Shown here in pieces: positions 15,368-23,767 of a stretch of 33,914 nt of DNA. Source of the stretch: Bradyrhizobium forestalis (GTDB taxonomy: Bacteria > Pseudomonadota > Alphaproteobacteria > Rhizobiales > Xanthobacteraceae); NCBI RefSeq assembly GCF_002795245.1, contig NZ_PGVG01000058.1:1-33914 (forward strand), in the 5' to 3' direction. How positions within the stretch are numbered: the first letter of the stretch is position 1; each line of letters starts with the position of its first letter. Both the position numbers and the translations under genes were made by a program. The notes below the pieces were generated by a model. The model was not told the origin of the DNA, did not search any database, and saw only the letters and a list, made by a program, of their open reading frames with translations.

Positions 15368-15544
15368 TCAGACCGGCAGGCCCATCGCCATCGTCGCCTT
15401 GGTCGACAGCACCGTCAGAGTGACGATCAGGCACAGCGAGAGTGCGGCGACGGCGAGCGAGGCCGCGACCGCGTGGGTGAGCCGGGAAGACGCGACGGTA
15501 GCGGATTGGCTCTGAAAGCCTGCCGTGCCGGACGCCCGCATCAT
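15368..15544 (-). CDS. 58-residue single-helix membrane protein
   Basis: MMRASGTAGFQSQSATVASSRLTHAV... has a polar Ser/Thr/Gln-rich N-terminus, one hydrophobic helix (about 27-47, with AVAALSLCLIVTLTVL) and a short tail TKATMAMGLPV. AAGGA lies eight bases before the ATG, a good Shine-Dalgarno site. No family recognised. It is followed on the same strand by the 52-residue gene and then the PAS gene. Confidence 0.55.
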   Translation of the reverse strand: MMRASGTAGFQSQSATVASSRLTHAVAASLAVAALSLCLIVTLTVLSTKATMAMGLPV

Positions 15545-15697
15545 GGTCTAAATCCTTCAACACGCGAGCGAATCACCCGCGACTTTCCAGAATTTCCCAG
15601 TTTCAACCGGCAATATTGCGGCGGCACCGCGCTGAAAGTGGCGGGATTGCGGCAGGGATGGCCCTTATGCCCGCTATTCCCCAGAGCGGTCGCGCTG

Positions 15698-16348
15698 TCA
15701 GGCGCCCGCCGCGATGCTGGCGGGGTCGTCGATGTCGACCGGGCGCCAGTCCATCGTCACGAAGCCGGGCGCGGCTTCGACGCGCTTCAGCCAGTCCCGG
15801 ATCGCCGGGAAGGTCGACAGATCGAAGTCGCAGCGGTCGGCGAGGTGGGTGTAGCCGTACAGCGCGATGTCGGCGACCGTGAGCTGGCGGGCGGCGAAAT
15901 AGCAATTGGTCTTGAGATGGTTCTCCATCACCTGGAGCGCACCATAGCCGCGCTCCATCCAGTCCTCCAGCGAATGGGTCTGGAGGTCGCGGCCGCCCTT
16001 GACCAGCGACAGCCAGAAATAGGCCGCGCCGATATTCGGCTCGAGCGCGTGCTGCTCGAAGAACATCCATTGCAGCGCCTCGGCGCGGTCGATGCGGTTC
16101 TCCGGTGCGAGCGGCGTGCCGACGGCGACGTACCAGAGGATGGCGTTGGACTCGGCGAGATAGCGGTCCTCGCCGACCTCGAGCAGCGGCACCTGCCCTG
16201 ACGGGTTCTTGCTCAGAAAGTCCGGCGTGCGGCTTTCGCCGCGCAGAATGTCCACCTCCACCGCTTCGTAAGGCAGGTTGAGCAGCGCCAGCGCAAGGCG
16301 GACCTTGTAGCTGTTGCCCGAGCGTTGCATCGAATAGAGCTTGTACAT
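15698..16348 (-). CDS. glutathione S-transferase
   Basis: A 216-residue cytosolic GST. The N-terminal thioredoxin-like domain begins MYKLYSMQRSGNSYKVRLALALLNLPYEAVEVD, with Ser7/Ser11 near the usual glutathione-activating site, and has GQVPLLEV (cis-Pro) and LAESNAILWY (the Glu-Ser contact with glutathione). The C-terminal helical domain contains LTVADIALYGYTH, the N-capping box. The ATG at 16348 fits the family start; the ribosome site is weak. The substrate is unknown. The GST at 30974-31564 is a relative of the same general type (MKIYGDSNSGNCLKVK). Confidence 0.9.
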   Translation of the reverse strand: MYKLYSMQRSGNSYKVRLALALLNLPYEAVEVDILRGESRTPDFLSKNPSGQVPLLEVGEDRYLAESNAILWYVAVGTPLAPENRIDRAEALQWMFFEQHALEPNIGAAYFWLSLVKGGRDLQTHSLEDWMERGYGALQVMENHLKTNCYFAARQLTVADIALYGYTHLADRCDFDLSTFPAIRDWLKRVEAAPGFVTMDWRPVDIDDPASIAAGA

Positions 16349-16610
16349 TCTGGGGTTCGAATCCGAGGACAAGAAAACGCGGCGCTCCTTGCACCGCGAG
16401 GCGGCTAAACAATGATGCCGATGCGAATCCGCCGCAAGAGCCAGCCAATAGAAAAACTCGAAAACCCTACCGCACTGCAATGCTGCGGAAGATCATTTCC
16501 GCGCGACGATGCAATTCAGTTCACGCTTGCGTCAATGTGCCGAAGCATTGCTCTGCCAGATCGTGAAGTACGCAGGACGATCGGGTTTAGGGCGCCATCG
16601 CCTCCACATC

Positions 16611-16678
16611 GTCTTGGCCGGGCTTGACCCGGCCATCCACGTCTCACCTGCCGCACAAAGAACGTGGATGCCATGACG
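16611..16678. repeat. palindromic repeat GGCCGGG...CATCCACGT in a long gap
   Basis: GTCTTGGCCGGGCTTGACCCGGCCATCCACGTC is followed, after 17 bases, by AACGTGGATGCCATGACGAC; CATCCACGT and ACGTGGATG are inverted arms. The pattern is a common Bradyrhizobium repeat. It lies in a 577-base gap (16349-16925) that otherwise holds no convincing gene and presumably the aatA promoter. Confidence 0.7.
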
Positions 16679-16925
16679 ACCTTTTGCGCGTGTCGAAAAG
16701 AGCCAAAATTGCTCCGAGGACAGGCTTTGCCGGATATGAGGGATATGGGCGCCAAAGTTGCGCAATATTACGGGAAATCGCACTTCGAAACGCTCAAAAA
16801 GCGTAAACTTTTCCGAGATCGGGCCGAAGTTTCTTGCGGCGCAGCGGCACACGTTTTAGGGTGGCTCATTCCCACAATCAGAGTCGTGAGGCGAAAGGCT
16901 TCACGACGCTCGCCAGGAGATGATG

Positions 16926-18128
16926 ATGTCCTTCCTTGCCGCTGCGCTCGACCGTGTGAAGCCGTCCGCGACCATCGCGGTCACGGATAAAGCACGCGCG
17001 CTGAAAGCGGCGGGACGCAACGTCATTGGCCTCGGCGCCGGCGAGCCCGATTTCGACACGCCCGCCAACATCAAGCTGGCGGCGATCCGCGCCATCGAGG
17101 CCGGCAAGACCAAGTACACCGCCGTCGACGGCATCCCCGAGCTGAAGGACGCCATCATCGCCAAGTTTCAGCGCGAGAACGGCGTCGCCTACAAGCCGAA
17201 CCAGGTCATCGTCGGCACCGGCGGCAAGCAGGTGCTCTACAACGCGCTGATGGCCACCATCAATCCGGGCGACGAGGTGATCATTCCCGCGCCCTATTGG
17301 GTCAGCTATCCCGAGATGGTCGCGCTCGCCGGCGGCGAGCCGGTGCCGGTGGTCTGCACCGCCGGAACCGGTTTCAAGCTCCAGGCAGAAGCGCTCGAGC
17401 GCGCGATCACGCCGAAGACCAAATGGGTCATCCTGTGCTCGCCGTCGAACCCGACGGGAGCCGCCTACACGAAGTCGGAGCTGAAAGCGCTCACCGACGT
17501 GCTGATGAAGCATCCCCACGTCTGGGTGATGACCGACGATATGTACGAGCATCTCGTCTATGACGACTTCCAGTTCACCACCGTCGCGCAGGTCGAGCCC
17601 GGCCTCTACGACCGCACGCTCACCGTGAACGGCGTCTCCAAGGCCTATTGCATGACCGGCTGGCGTATCGGCTATGCCGGTGGTCCGGCGCATCTCATCA
17701 AGGCGATGGCGACGATCCAGTCGCAATCGACCTCGAACCCGTGCTCGATCGCGCAGTGGGCCTCGGTCGAGGCGTTGAACGGTCCGCAGGAGTTCATTCC
17801 GGCCAACAACAAGGTGTTCAAGGAGCGCCGTGACCTCGTCGTCTCCATGCTCAACCAGGCCAGCGGCATCGAGTGCCCGCGCCCCGAGGGCGCGTTCTAC
17901 GTCTATCCGTCCTGCGCCGGCACCATCGGCAAGAAAGCGCCGTCGGGCAATTTGATCTCGAACGACGAGCAGTTCGTCACCGAGCTCTTGGAGACCGAAG
18001 GCGTCGCCGTGGTGCAGGGTTCGGCCTTCGGCCTCGGCCCGGCCTTCCGCATCTCCTACGCGACCAAGACCTCGGACCTCGAAGACGCCTGCAAGCGCAT
18101 CCAGCGCTTCTGCGGCAATCTGCGCTGA
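16926..18128 (+). CDS. aatA: aspartate aminotransferase, AatA type
   Basis: A 400-residue PLP enzyme that exchanges amino groups between aspartate/oxaloacetate and glutamate/2-oxoglutarate. It begins MSFLAAALDRVKPSATIAVTDKAR, as in rhizobial AatA. Landmarks: GLGAGEPDFDTP (35-46), SPSNPTG (172-178, PLP-binding Asn175), Lys239 in VSKAYCMTGWR (the PLP lysine), and Arg375 in FRISYAT (substrate carboxylate). Three ATG codons in a row (16920, 16923, 16926); AGGAG at 16915-16919 sits six bases before the third, which also gives the family start. A strong terminator follows. Related aminotransferases of this class accept aromatic amino acids too, so substrate range is uncertain. Confidence 0.95.
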   Translation: MSFLAAALDRVKPSATIAVTDKARALKAAGRNVIGLGAGEPDFDTPANIKLAAIRAIEAGKTKYTAVDGIPELKDAIIAKFQRENGVAYKPNQVIVGTGGKQVLYNALMATINPGDEVIIPAPYWVSYPEMVALAGGEPVPVVCTAGTGFKLQAEALERAITPKTKWVILCSPSNPTGAAYTKSELKALTDVLMKHPHVWVMTDDMYEHLVYDDFQFTTVAQVEPGLYDRTLTVNGVSKAYCMTGWRIGYAGGPAHLIKAMATIQSQSTSNPCSIAQWASVEALNGPQEFIPANNKVFKERRDLVVSMLNQASGIECPRPEGAFYVYPSCAGTIGKKAPSGNLISNDEQFVTELLETEGVAVVQGSAFGLGPAFRISYATKTSDLEDACKRIQRFCGNLR

Positions 18129-18153
18129 GCCTGTTGCGATAGTGCAAATTGGA

Positions 18154-18180
18154 AAGGCCCGCTTCGTGCGGGCCTTTTTA
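18154..18180 (+). terminator. Rho-independent terminator of aatA
   Basis: AAGGCCCGC (18154-18162) pairs with GCGGGCCTT (18168-18176) around TTCGT, followed by TTTTA. A perfect GC-rich stem with a T-run 25 bases after the aatA stop. Confidence 0.93.
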
Positions 18181-18238
18181 TTGGTGCTTCAGCGAGGCGG
18201 AGTCGGATGGACTTTTGCTCTAGTCGACGTCGTGCCAT

Positions 18239-18380
18239 GCCCCTCACCCGGATCACATCTGCGATGTGATCCGACCTCTCCCCGCAGAAGGGCGGGGAGA
18301 GGTTAAACAGTGCCGTGAGGGGCGCACCGCTCTGTCGCTCCCTCGCCCCGTTCTTACGGGGAGAGGGTGGGGTGAGGGGC
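18239..18380. repeat. palindromic repeat, CCCCTCACCC/GGGTGAGGGG type
   Basis: GCCCCTCACCC (18239-) and GGGGTGAGGGGC (ending 18380) are inverted outer arms, with GATCACAT/ATGTGATC, GACCTCTCCCC and GGGGAGAGG inside. Same family as 7535-7662 and 14036-14168. It fills the 320-base gap before the DUF992 gene; no gene is seen there. Confidence 0.85.
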
Positions 18381-18504
18381 TGCTTCCGCGAGTTCGGTTT
18401 GAGATGCGTCCGATCTGGTCGCACCACAACTATTGTGGCATAGACGATCGCGCGGCATGTGCCGCGACTTCTCTGCTCGCCCACATCATCGCCGGAGATA
18501 TTTC

Positions 18505-18984
18505 ATGCGCCGTTCGTTCATCCTCGCCGGCCTCGCCGCCCTAAGCCTCGTTGTCTCCGTCGCTGCTGCCGGTGCGCAACAGCGGATGGCGCGGGTCGGC
18601 GTGCTCGAATGTCGCGGCGGCGCCAGTGTCGGCTTCATCGTGGGATCGGTGACCCATCTCGGCTGCGTGCTGCGCGCCGACGGCTTGCCCGACGACCGCT
18701 ATGTCGCGACCATCCGCAAGGTCGGTCTCGACATCGGCATTACTCAGGAGACGGCTTTGGCCTGGGGCGTGTTCGCGCCGGTCGACCGGCTCGGCCCGGG
18801 TGATCTCTCCGGCAATTACGCTGGCGCGCAGGGCAGCGCCTCGGTCGGCGTCGGTCTCGGCGGCAACGTGCTGGTCGGCGGCTCCAACAATTCAATTGCG
18901 CTCCAGCCGCTCAGCGTGCAGGGCCAGGTCGGCCTCAACGTCGCCGCCGGACTCGAGAGCCTGGAACTCCGTCCGGGTCGTTAA
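18505..18984 (+). CDS. exported DUF992 protein
   Basis: A 159-residue protein. A signal peptide (MRRSFILAGLAALSLVVSVAAAGA, cleavage probably before QQ at 25) directs it to the periplasm. The mature part has RVGVLECRGGASVGFIVGSVTHLGCVL, with two cysteines that may form a disulfide, then WGVFAPVDRLGPGDLSGNYAGAQGSASVGVGLGGNVLVGG, a Gly-rich stretch typical of DUF992. The family is alphaproteobacterial and of unknown function. GGAGA precedes the ATG by six bases. It follows a large repeat and is separated from the EF-G-like gene by 161 bases. Confidence 0.88.
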   Translation: MRRSFILAGLAALSLVVSVAAAGAQQRMARVGVLECRGGASVGFIVGSVTHLGCVLRADGLPDDRYVATIRKVGLDIGITQETALAWGVFAPVDRLGPGDLSGNYAGAQGSASVGVGLGGNVLVGGSNNSIALQPLSVQGQVGLNVAAGLESLELRPGR

Positions 18985-19004
18985 GCGCCAGCGAAGGTGC
19001 TCCA

Positions 19005-19031
19005 TTCACCTCTCCCTCCGGGAGAGGTGAA
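19005..19031. terminator. 12-bp perfect hairpin after DUF992 gene
   Basis: TTCACCTCTCCC (19005-19016) and GGGAGAGGTGAA (19020-19031) are perfectly inverted with a TCC loop, 21 bases after the DUF992 stop. No T-run follows. It looks like an isolated arm of the CACCTCTCCC repeat family and could act as a transcription or mRNA-stability element. Confidence 0.55.
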
Positions 19032-19145
19032 CACCGACGACGCACCGCAGCGACGTTTGATGCTTGCCAAATCTCGGGGACGGGCAGAGCATCGACGTTT
19101 GCCGACCCAATCATGGGCCGAGCTCCACACCAAGGAGGCGGCGAA

Positions 19146-21194
19146 ATGGGACAAGACGTCAGAAGTCCCCGAGGTCCACGGTGCATCGCGCTGGTGGGCC
19201 CTTTCCAAAGCGGTAAAACCACACTTTTAGAAGCTATATTGGCGCGAACGGGCGCAATCCCGCGCGCCGGCAGCGTCGATGCCGGAACTTCCGTCGGCGA
19301 CGCCACCCCGGAGGCCCGTCATCACAAGATGACCGTCGGCCTCACTGCCGCGACCACGAGTTTCATGGGCGACAGCTACACCTTCCTCGATTGTCCCGGT
19401 TCCGTCGAGTTTGCCCACGACATGCGCGCCGTGCTTCCTGCGGTCGACGCCGCAATCGTGGTCTGTGAGGCCGACGAGAAGAAGCTGCCGCAGCTTCAGA
19501 TCATCCTGCGCGAGCTGGAGGAGCTGAAGATCCCGCGTTTCCTGTTCCTCAACAAGATCGATCGCGCCAGCCAGCGCATCCGCGAGACGCTGGCAATGCT
19601 GCAGCCCGCCTCGCGCGTGCCGCTGGTGCTGCGCCAGATCCCGATCTGGAAGGGCGAGTTGATCGAGGGCTTCGTCGATCTCGCGCTGGAGCGCGCCTTC
19701 ATCTATCGCGAGCACAAAGCCTCCGAGGTGATCGCGCTCGCGGGCGGCGATCTCGATCGCGAGAAGGAAGCCCGCTTCTCGATGCTGGAGAAGCTCGCCG
19801 ATCACGACGATGCGCTGATGGAGCAGCTGCTCGAGGACATCCAGCCGCCGCGCGACGCCGTGTTCGACGATCTCGCCCGCGAATTGCGCGAGGGACTGAT
19901 CTGCCCGGTGCTGCTGGGCGCTGCCGCGCGTGAGAACGGCGTGTTGCGCCTGATGAAGGCGTTGCGTCACGAGGCGCCCGGTGTCGTGGAGACGGCAAAA
20001 CGTCTCGGCGTTCCCGAGACCCAGGACGCACTCGGCTACGTCTTCAAGACACTGCATTCGCAGCATGGCGGAAAGCTGTCGCTGACGCGGCTGCTCGCCG
20101 GCCATCTCGACGACAGCGCCACGCTGCAATCCTCCTCCGGCGGCGCCGGGCGCATTTCCGGCATCCTCGCCGTCAACGGCGCCTACGACACCAAGCGTGC
20201 CTCGGCGGAAGCCGGTGACACCGTGGCGCTCGCCAAGCTCGATCCGGTCAAGACTGGCGACACGGTATCGAACGGCAAGACGCCGCCCGCGGCATTGATT
20301 GCAATCGAGCCGACGCCGCCGGTGCTTGCGATCTCGATCGCGGCGACCGATCGCAAGGACGACGTCAAGCTCGGCCAGGCGATGACGCGGCTGCACGAGG
20401 AGGATCCGTCGCTGGTCGTCGTGCAGAACGCCAAGACCCACGACACCGTGCTGTGGGGCCAGGGCGAGATGCACCTGCGCGTCGCCGGCGAGCGGCTGCG
20501 CGACCGCTTCGGCGTCAAGATCACCTCGCATCCGCCCGCGATCGGCTATCAGGAGACCATCCGCAAGCCGATCACGCAGCGCGGGCGGCACAAGAAGCAG
20601 TCCGGCGGCCATGGCCAGTTCGGCGACGTCCTGCTCGACATCAGGCCGCTGCCGCGCGGTGACGGCTTCAAGTTCGCCGAGACGGTCGTGGGCGGTGCGG
20701 TGCCGCGCAACTACATCCCGGCGGTGGAAGAAGGCGTCGTCGACGGCTTGGCGCGCGGCCCGCTCGGCTTTCCCGTCACCGACGTGCAGGTGACGCTGAC
20801 CGACGGCTCCTATCACAGCGTCGATTCCTCCGACCTCGCCTTCCGCACCGCGGCGCGGGTCGGGCTGAACGAAGGCCTGCCGCAATGCCAGCCGGTGCTG
20901 CTGGAGCCGATCCACGTGGTCGAGATCGTCTGCCCGACCGACGCCACGGCCAAGATCAACGCGATCCTGTCGGCGCGGCGCGGCCAGATCCTCGGCTTCG
21001 ACACCCGTGACGGCTGGAGCGGCTGGGACTGCGTCCGAGCCATGATGCCGGAAGCCGAGATCGGCGAGCTGATCGTGGAGCTGCGTTCGGCCACCGCCGG
21101 CGCCGGCAGCTTCACCCGCCAGTTCGACCACATGGCCGAGGTCACCGGCCGCGCCGCCGACCAGATCATCGCCGCGCATCAGCACGCGGCGTGA
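19146..21194 (+). CDS. EF-G-like GTPase, non-canonical
   Basis: A 682-residue paralogue of elongation factor G. G1 is GPFQSGKT (18-25), G3 is DCPG (82-85), G4 is NKID (136-139). Canonical EF-G has DTPGH with the His that activates water; here it is DCPGS (Ser86), and the switch I RGITI is replaced by KMTVGLT. Domains II to V can be followed (GQGEMHLRVAGERLRDRFGV marks domain III; GRHKKQSGGHGQFGDV lies in domain IV). Such divergent EF-G-like proteins exist beside the normal fusA in many bacteria, and their role in translation is unclear. AAGGAGG seven bases before the ATG at 19146 fixes the start; an in-frame ATG at 19113 is less likely. The missing His suggests altered GTP hydrolysis. Confidence 0.9.
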   Translation: MGQDVRSPRGPRCIALVGPFQSGKTTLLEAILARTGAIPRAGSVDAGTSVGDATPEARHHKMTVGLTAATTSFMGDSYTFLDCPGSVEFAHDMRAVLPAVDAAIVVCEADEKKLPQLQIILRELEELKIPRFLFLNKIDRASQRIRETLAMLQPASRVPLVLRQIPIWKGELIEGFVDLALERAFIYREHKASEVIALAGGDLDREKEARFSMLEKLADHDDALMEQLLEDIQPPRDAVFDDLARELREGLICPVLLGAAARENGVLRLMKALRHEAPGVVETAKRLGVPETQDALGYVFKTLHSQHGGKLSLTRLLAGHLDDSATLQSSSGGAGRISGILAVNGAYDTKRASAEAGDTVALAKLDPVKTGDTVSNGKTPPAALIAIEPTPPVLAISIAATDRKDDVKLGQAMTRLHEEDPSLVVVQNAKTHDTVLWGQGEMHLRVAGERLRDRFGVKITSHPPAIGYQETIRKPITQRGRHKKQSGGHGQFGDVLLDIRPLPRGDGFKFAETVVGGAVPRNYIPAVEEGVVDGLARGPLGFPVTDVQVTLTDGSYHSVDSSDLAFRTAARVGLNEGLPQCQPVLLEPIHVVEIVCPTDATAKINAILSARRGQILGFDTRDGWSGWDCVRAMMPEAEIGELIVELRSATAGAGSFTRQFDHMAEVTGRAADQIIAAHQHAA

Positions 21195-21524
21195 TACGTT
21201 AGGCAGTCGCAACCCTCTCCTCTCTCCTCTCTCGGGGGAGAGGAGACGCAAGCTCACGACCTCTCCACCCGTCATGCTTCGCTGCGCTCCTGATGACGGA
21301 GTGTGGGGTGGCCGCGCTGGTTGCAACGTGTCCCGGACGCGCTGCGCTGCGTAGCAGTGCCGCGCAGAGCCGGGATCCAGAGAGCCACGGAGTGCGCTGC
21401 TGCATGGGCCCCGGCTCTGCAGCGCATCACTTCGTGCTGCGCTGCGTCCGGGGCACGAGAGCTGAGCTTTCGCGCACAACTGCATCATCCCCGTCATTGC
21501 GCGGGACCCTTGCGCTAGCGCGGG
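21195..21524. repeat. repeat-like intergenic stretch
   Basis: No gene seen. The stretch holds CTCTCCTCTCTCC/GGGGGAGAGGAGA text, a segment GTCCCGGACGCGCTGCGCTGCG with its near-inverse CGCTGCGTCCGGGGCAC, CGGGATCCAGAG, and TCATCCCCGTCATTGCGCGGGAC. These are degraded members of the palindromic repeat families seen elsewhere in the window. Confidence 0.55.
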
Positions 21525-21545
21525 AATGATGTATTTTACATCATT
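21525..21545. promoter_or_regulatory. perfect 9-bp palindrome, candidate operator
   Basis: AATGATGTA (21525-21533) and TACATCATT (21537-21545) are perfect inverted copies around TTT, in an unusually AT-rich patch (to about 21571) just upstream of the small HTH regulator gene. A symmetric site here is a good candidate for autoregulation by that dimeric HTH protein, and may also affect the SulP gene downstream. Confidence 0.55.
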
Positions 21546-21592
21546 GTATATGTTCTAGATATCATTTATAAGTGCTGGTAAGTGAGGCCAAG

Positions 21593-21865
21593 GTGATCAC
21601 GTCGTTCCAGATGCGGGCAGCCCGCGCGCTGCTCGGCATTGACCAGAAAACCCTGGCCGAGCTCGCCGGCGTGTCGTTGCCGACCATCCAACGGATGGAG
21701 GCCTCTACCGGCAATGTTCGTGGCGTGGTCGAGACCCTGATCAAGGTGGTCGAGGCGTTCGACCGGGCCGGCATCGAGCTGATCGGCGAACAGGCCCGCA
21801 GCGACAGCGGCGGGCGTGGCGTTCGCCTGAAGGAGCCGGGGCCGCCGCGCCGGGTCGGAGCATGA
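21593..21865 (+). CDS. small XRE-type HTH regulator
   Basis: A 90-residue protein starting at GTG 21593 (family start ITSFQMRAARALLGIDQ). The helix-turn-helix lies at about 7-45, with LLGIDQKTLAELAGVSLPTIQRMEAS, the second half being the recognition helix. The tail VVEAFDRAGIELIGE...GGRGVRLKEPG is typical of a group of small rhizobial regulators. A longer GTG start at 21572 is possible; GAGG lies five bases before 21593. It is 94 bases upstream of the SulP transporter on the same strand and follows a perfect palindrome, suggesting autoregulation and perhaps control of SulP (inference). Confidence 0.85.
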   Translation: MITSFQMRAARALLGIDQKTLAELAGVSLPTIQRMEASTGNVRGVVETLIKVVEAFDRAGIELIGEQARSDSGGRGVRLKEPGPPRRVGA

Positions 21866-21959
21866 TCGCGCGTTGACCATGCCCGGGATCAAGATGGGCT
21901 AGCGCATCGTCGCACCTCGGCCACACGGGACGCACGATGCTTCGGAGCACTTTGCTGAA

Positions 21960-23702
21960 ATGAGCATCACAAGTGATCAGGCAAGCCGGCTGCACCAGCT
22001 GCGCCAGCCGACCTTTGCCGAACTGTATCTGCCAAAGCTCGTCACTGTCTGGCGTGAAGGCTACGGTCTCGCGGGTTTCCGCGCCGACGTCTTCGCCGGC
22101 CTGACGGTTGCGATCGTCGCGCTGCCGCTGTCGATGGCGATCGCGATCGCCTCGGGCGTGACGCCGGACCGTGGCCTCTACACCGCCGTCGCCGGCGGCT
22201 TCATCGCCTCCCTGCTCGGCGGCAGCCGCTTCCAGATCGGCGGACCTGCCGGTGCGTTCATCGTCTTGGTCGCAGCGACCGCAGAGCGTCACGGCGTCGA
22301 CGGTGTCATCCTCGCCACCATGATGGCGGGCCTGTTTCTGATCGCCGCAGGCCTGTTGCGGGTCGGCACCTACATCAAGTTCATTCCCTATCCGGTGACG
22401 GTCGGCTTCACCGCCGGCATCGCAGTGATCATCTTCGCCAGCCAGCTCCGCGATCTCGGCGGCGTCACGCTCGCGGGGAGGGAGCCCAGCGAGTTCGTGC
22501 CGAAGCTCGTCGCGCTCGCCGGCGGCCTCGACACCATCAATCCGTCCGCCGTCGCAGTCGCCATCGTCAGCATCGCCATCATCGCCGGCTTGCGCCGCTG
22601 GCGGCCGTCCTGGCCCGGCATTCTGATCGCGGTCGTGATTGCGGCGGTCGCCAGTAGCGTGCTGTCGCTCCCGGTCGAGACCATCGGCTCGCGCTTCGGC
22701 GGCATTCCGCGCGAGCTGCCCTCGCCGGCGCTGCCCGCGTTCTCCCTGGAGAAGGCTCGGGCCGTGCTGCCGGATGCGATCGCTTTCGCGCTGCTGGCCG
22801 CCATCGAATCGCTGCTGTCGGCGGTGGTCGCCGACGGCATGACCGGCCGCCGTCACCGCTCCAATTGCGAACTGGTGGCGCAGGGCGCGGCCAATGTCGG
22901 CTCGGCGCTGTTTGGCGGCATCTGCGTCACCGGCCTGATCGCGCGCACCGCCACCAACATCCGCGCCGGCGCGCACGGACCGATGGCGGGCATGCTGCAC
23001 TCCGTTTTCCTGCTGCTGTTCATGCTGATCGCGGCGCCGCTGGCGAGCTACATCCCGCTGGCCGCGCTCGCCTCGGTGCTGGTCGTGGTGGCCTGGACCA
23101 TGGCGGAGAAGCAGGAGTTCGCCACGCTCTTGCGCTCGTCCTGGGGTGATGCCGTGGTGCTGCTCGCGACCTTCCTGCTCACGATCTTCCGCGACCTCAC
23201 CGAAGGCATCCTGGTCGGCTTCGCGCTCGGCGCGGTGCTGTTCATCCACCGCATGGCCGAGATGACGGGCATCGAGGAACGCACGCCGCTGGTGGTTGCC
23301 GATCGTCCCGACGACGGTAACGGCGATCGCGTTCCCTACGATTCCGCGCTTGCGCTCGATCCCGACGTGCTGGTCTATCGCATCACCGGTGCGTTCTTCT
23401 TCGGCGCGGCCTCGGCGATCGGCGGCGTGCTCGACGGCGTCGCCGACCGGCGCAAGGCCTTCGTGGTCGACTTCGCCGCCGTGCCGTTCCTGGATTCGAC
23501 CGCGGCCAACGTGCTCGGCCGGGTCGCGGCCAAGGCGCACCGCCAGGGCATCAGGCTGTTCATCACGGGGGCCTCGCCCGCGGTCCGCCGCGCGCTGCTC
23601 ACCCATGGCGTGACGCCGCCGCGCGCACGCTATCGCCAGAGCCTCGAGCGCGCCATCGCCGACATCAAGGGCCGAGCCGCCGACGAGGCCGCTGCGAGCT
23701 GA
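21960..23702 (+). CDS. SulP-family anion transporter with STAS domain
   Basis: A 580-residue membrane transporter. The SulP transmembrane part (about 25-430) starts LPKLVTVWREGYGLAGFRADVFAGLTVAIVALPLSMAIAIASGV, the family signature, and has GGSRFQIGGPAGAFIVLV (the substrate-site half-helix region). A cytosolic STAS domain (about 460-560) contains LDPDVLVYRITGAFFFGAAS and VVDFAAVPFLDSTAA, the phosphorylatable-Ser loop region (DSTA). SulP proteins move sulfate, bicarbonate or C4-dicarboxylates; the substrate is not predictable. The ATG at 21960 has GGAG 12 bases upstream, rather far. No carbonic anhydrase is fused. Confidence 0.93.
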   Translation: MSITSDQASRLHQLRQPTFAELYLPKLVTVWREGYGLAGFRADVFAGLTVAIVALPLSMAIAIASGVTPDRGLYTAVAGGFIASLLGGSRFQIGGPAGAFIVLVAATAERHGVDGVILATMMAGLFLIAAGLLRVGTYIKFIPYPVTVGFTAGIAVIIFASQLRDLGGVTLAGREPSEFVPKLVALAGGLDTINPSAVAVAIVSIAIIAGLRRWRPSWPGILIAVVIAAVASSVLSLPVETIGSRFGGIPRELPSPALPAFSLEKARAVLPDAIAFALLAAIESLLSAVVADGMTGRRHRSNCELVAQGAANVGSALFGGICVTGLIARTATNIRAGAHGPMAGMLHSVFLLLFMLIAAPLASYIPLAALASVLVVVAWTMAEKQEFATLLRSSWGDAVVLLATFLLTIFRDLTEGILVGFALGAVLFIHRMAEMTGIEERTPLVVADRPDDGNGDRVPYDSALALDPDVLVYRITGAFFFGAASAIGGVLDGVADRRKAFVVDFAAVPFLDSTAANVLGRVAAKAHRQGIRLFITGASPAVRRALLTHGVTPPRARYRQSLERAIADIKGRAADEAAAS

Positions 23703-23767
23703 CGCGTGCGCTTGACAGAGCGGGCGCGACGCGAAATGGATCGCCTCGGAAACGACCCGAGGGAAAG

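Noticed and set aside
16516..16852. Short minus-strand frames in the gap upstream of aatA
   Set aside because: They translate repeat text (MAGSSPAKT-type) and have no ribosome site or family similarity.
7535..19031. CRISPR-like array from the repeated GGGGAGAGG words
   Set aside because: The copies are scattered palindromes kilobases apart, without regular spacers or cas genes.
19227..21497. 756-codon minus-strand frame over the EF-G-like gene
   Set aside because: Shadow frame; it also runs through repeat sequence at its 5' end.
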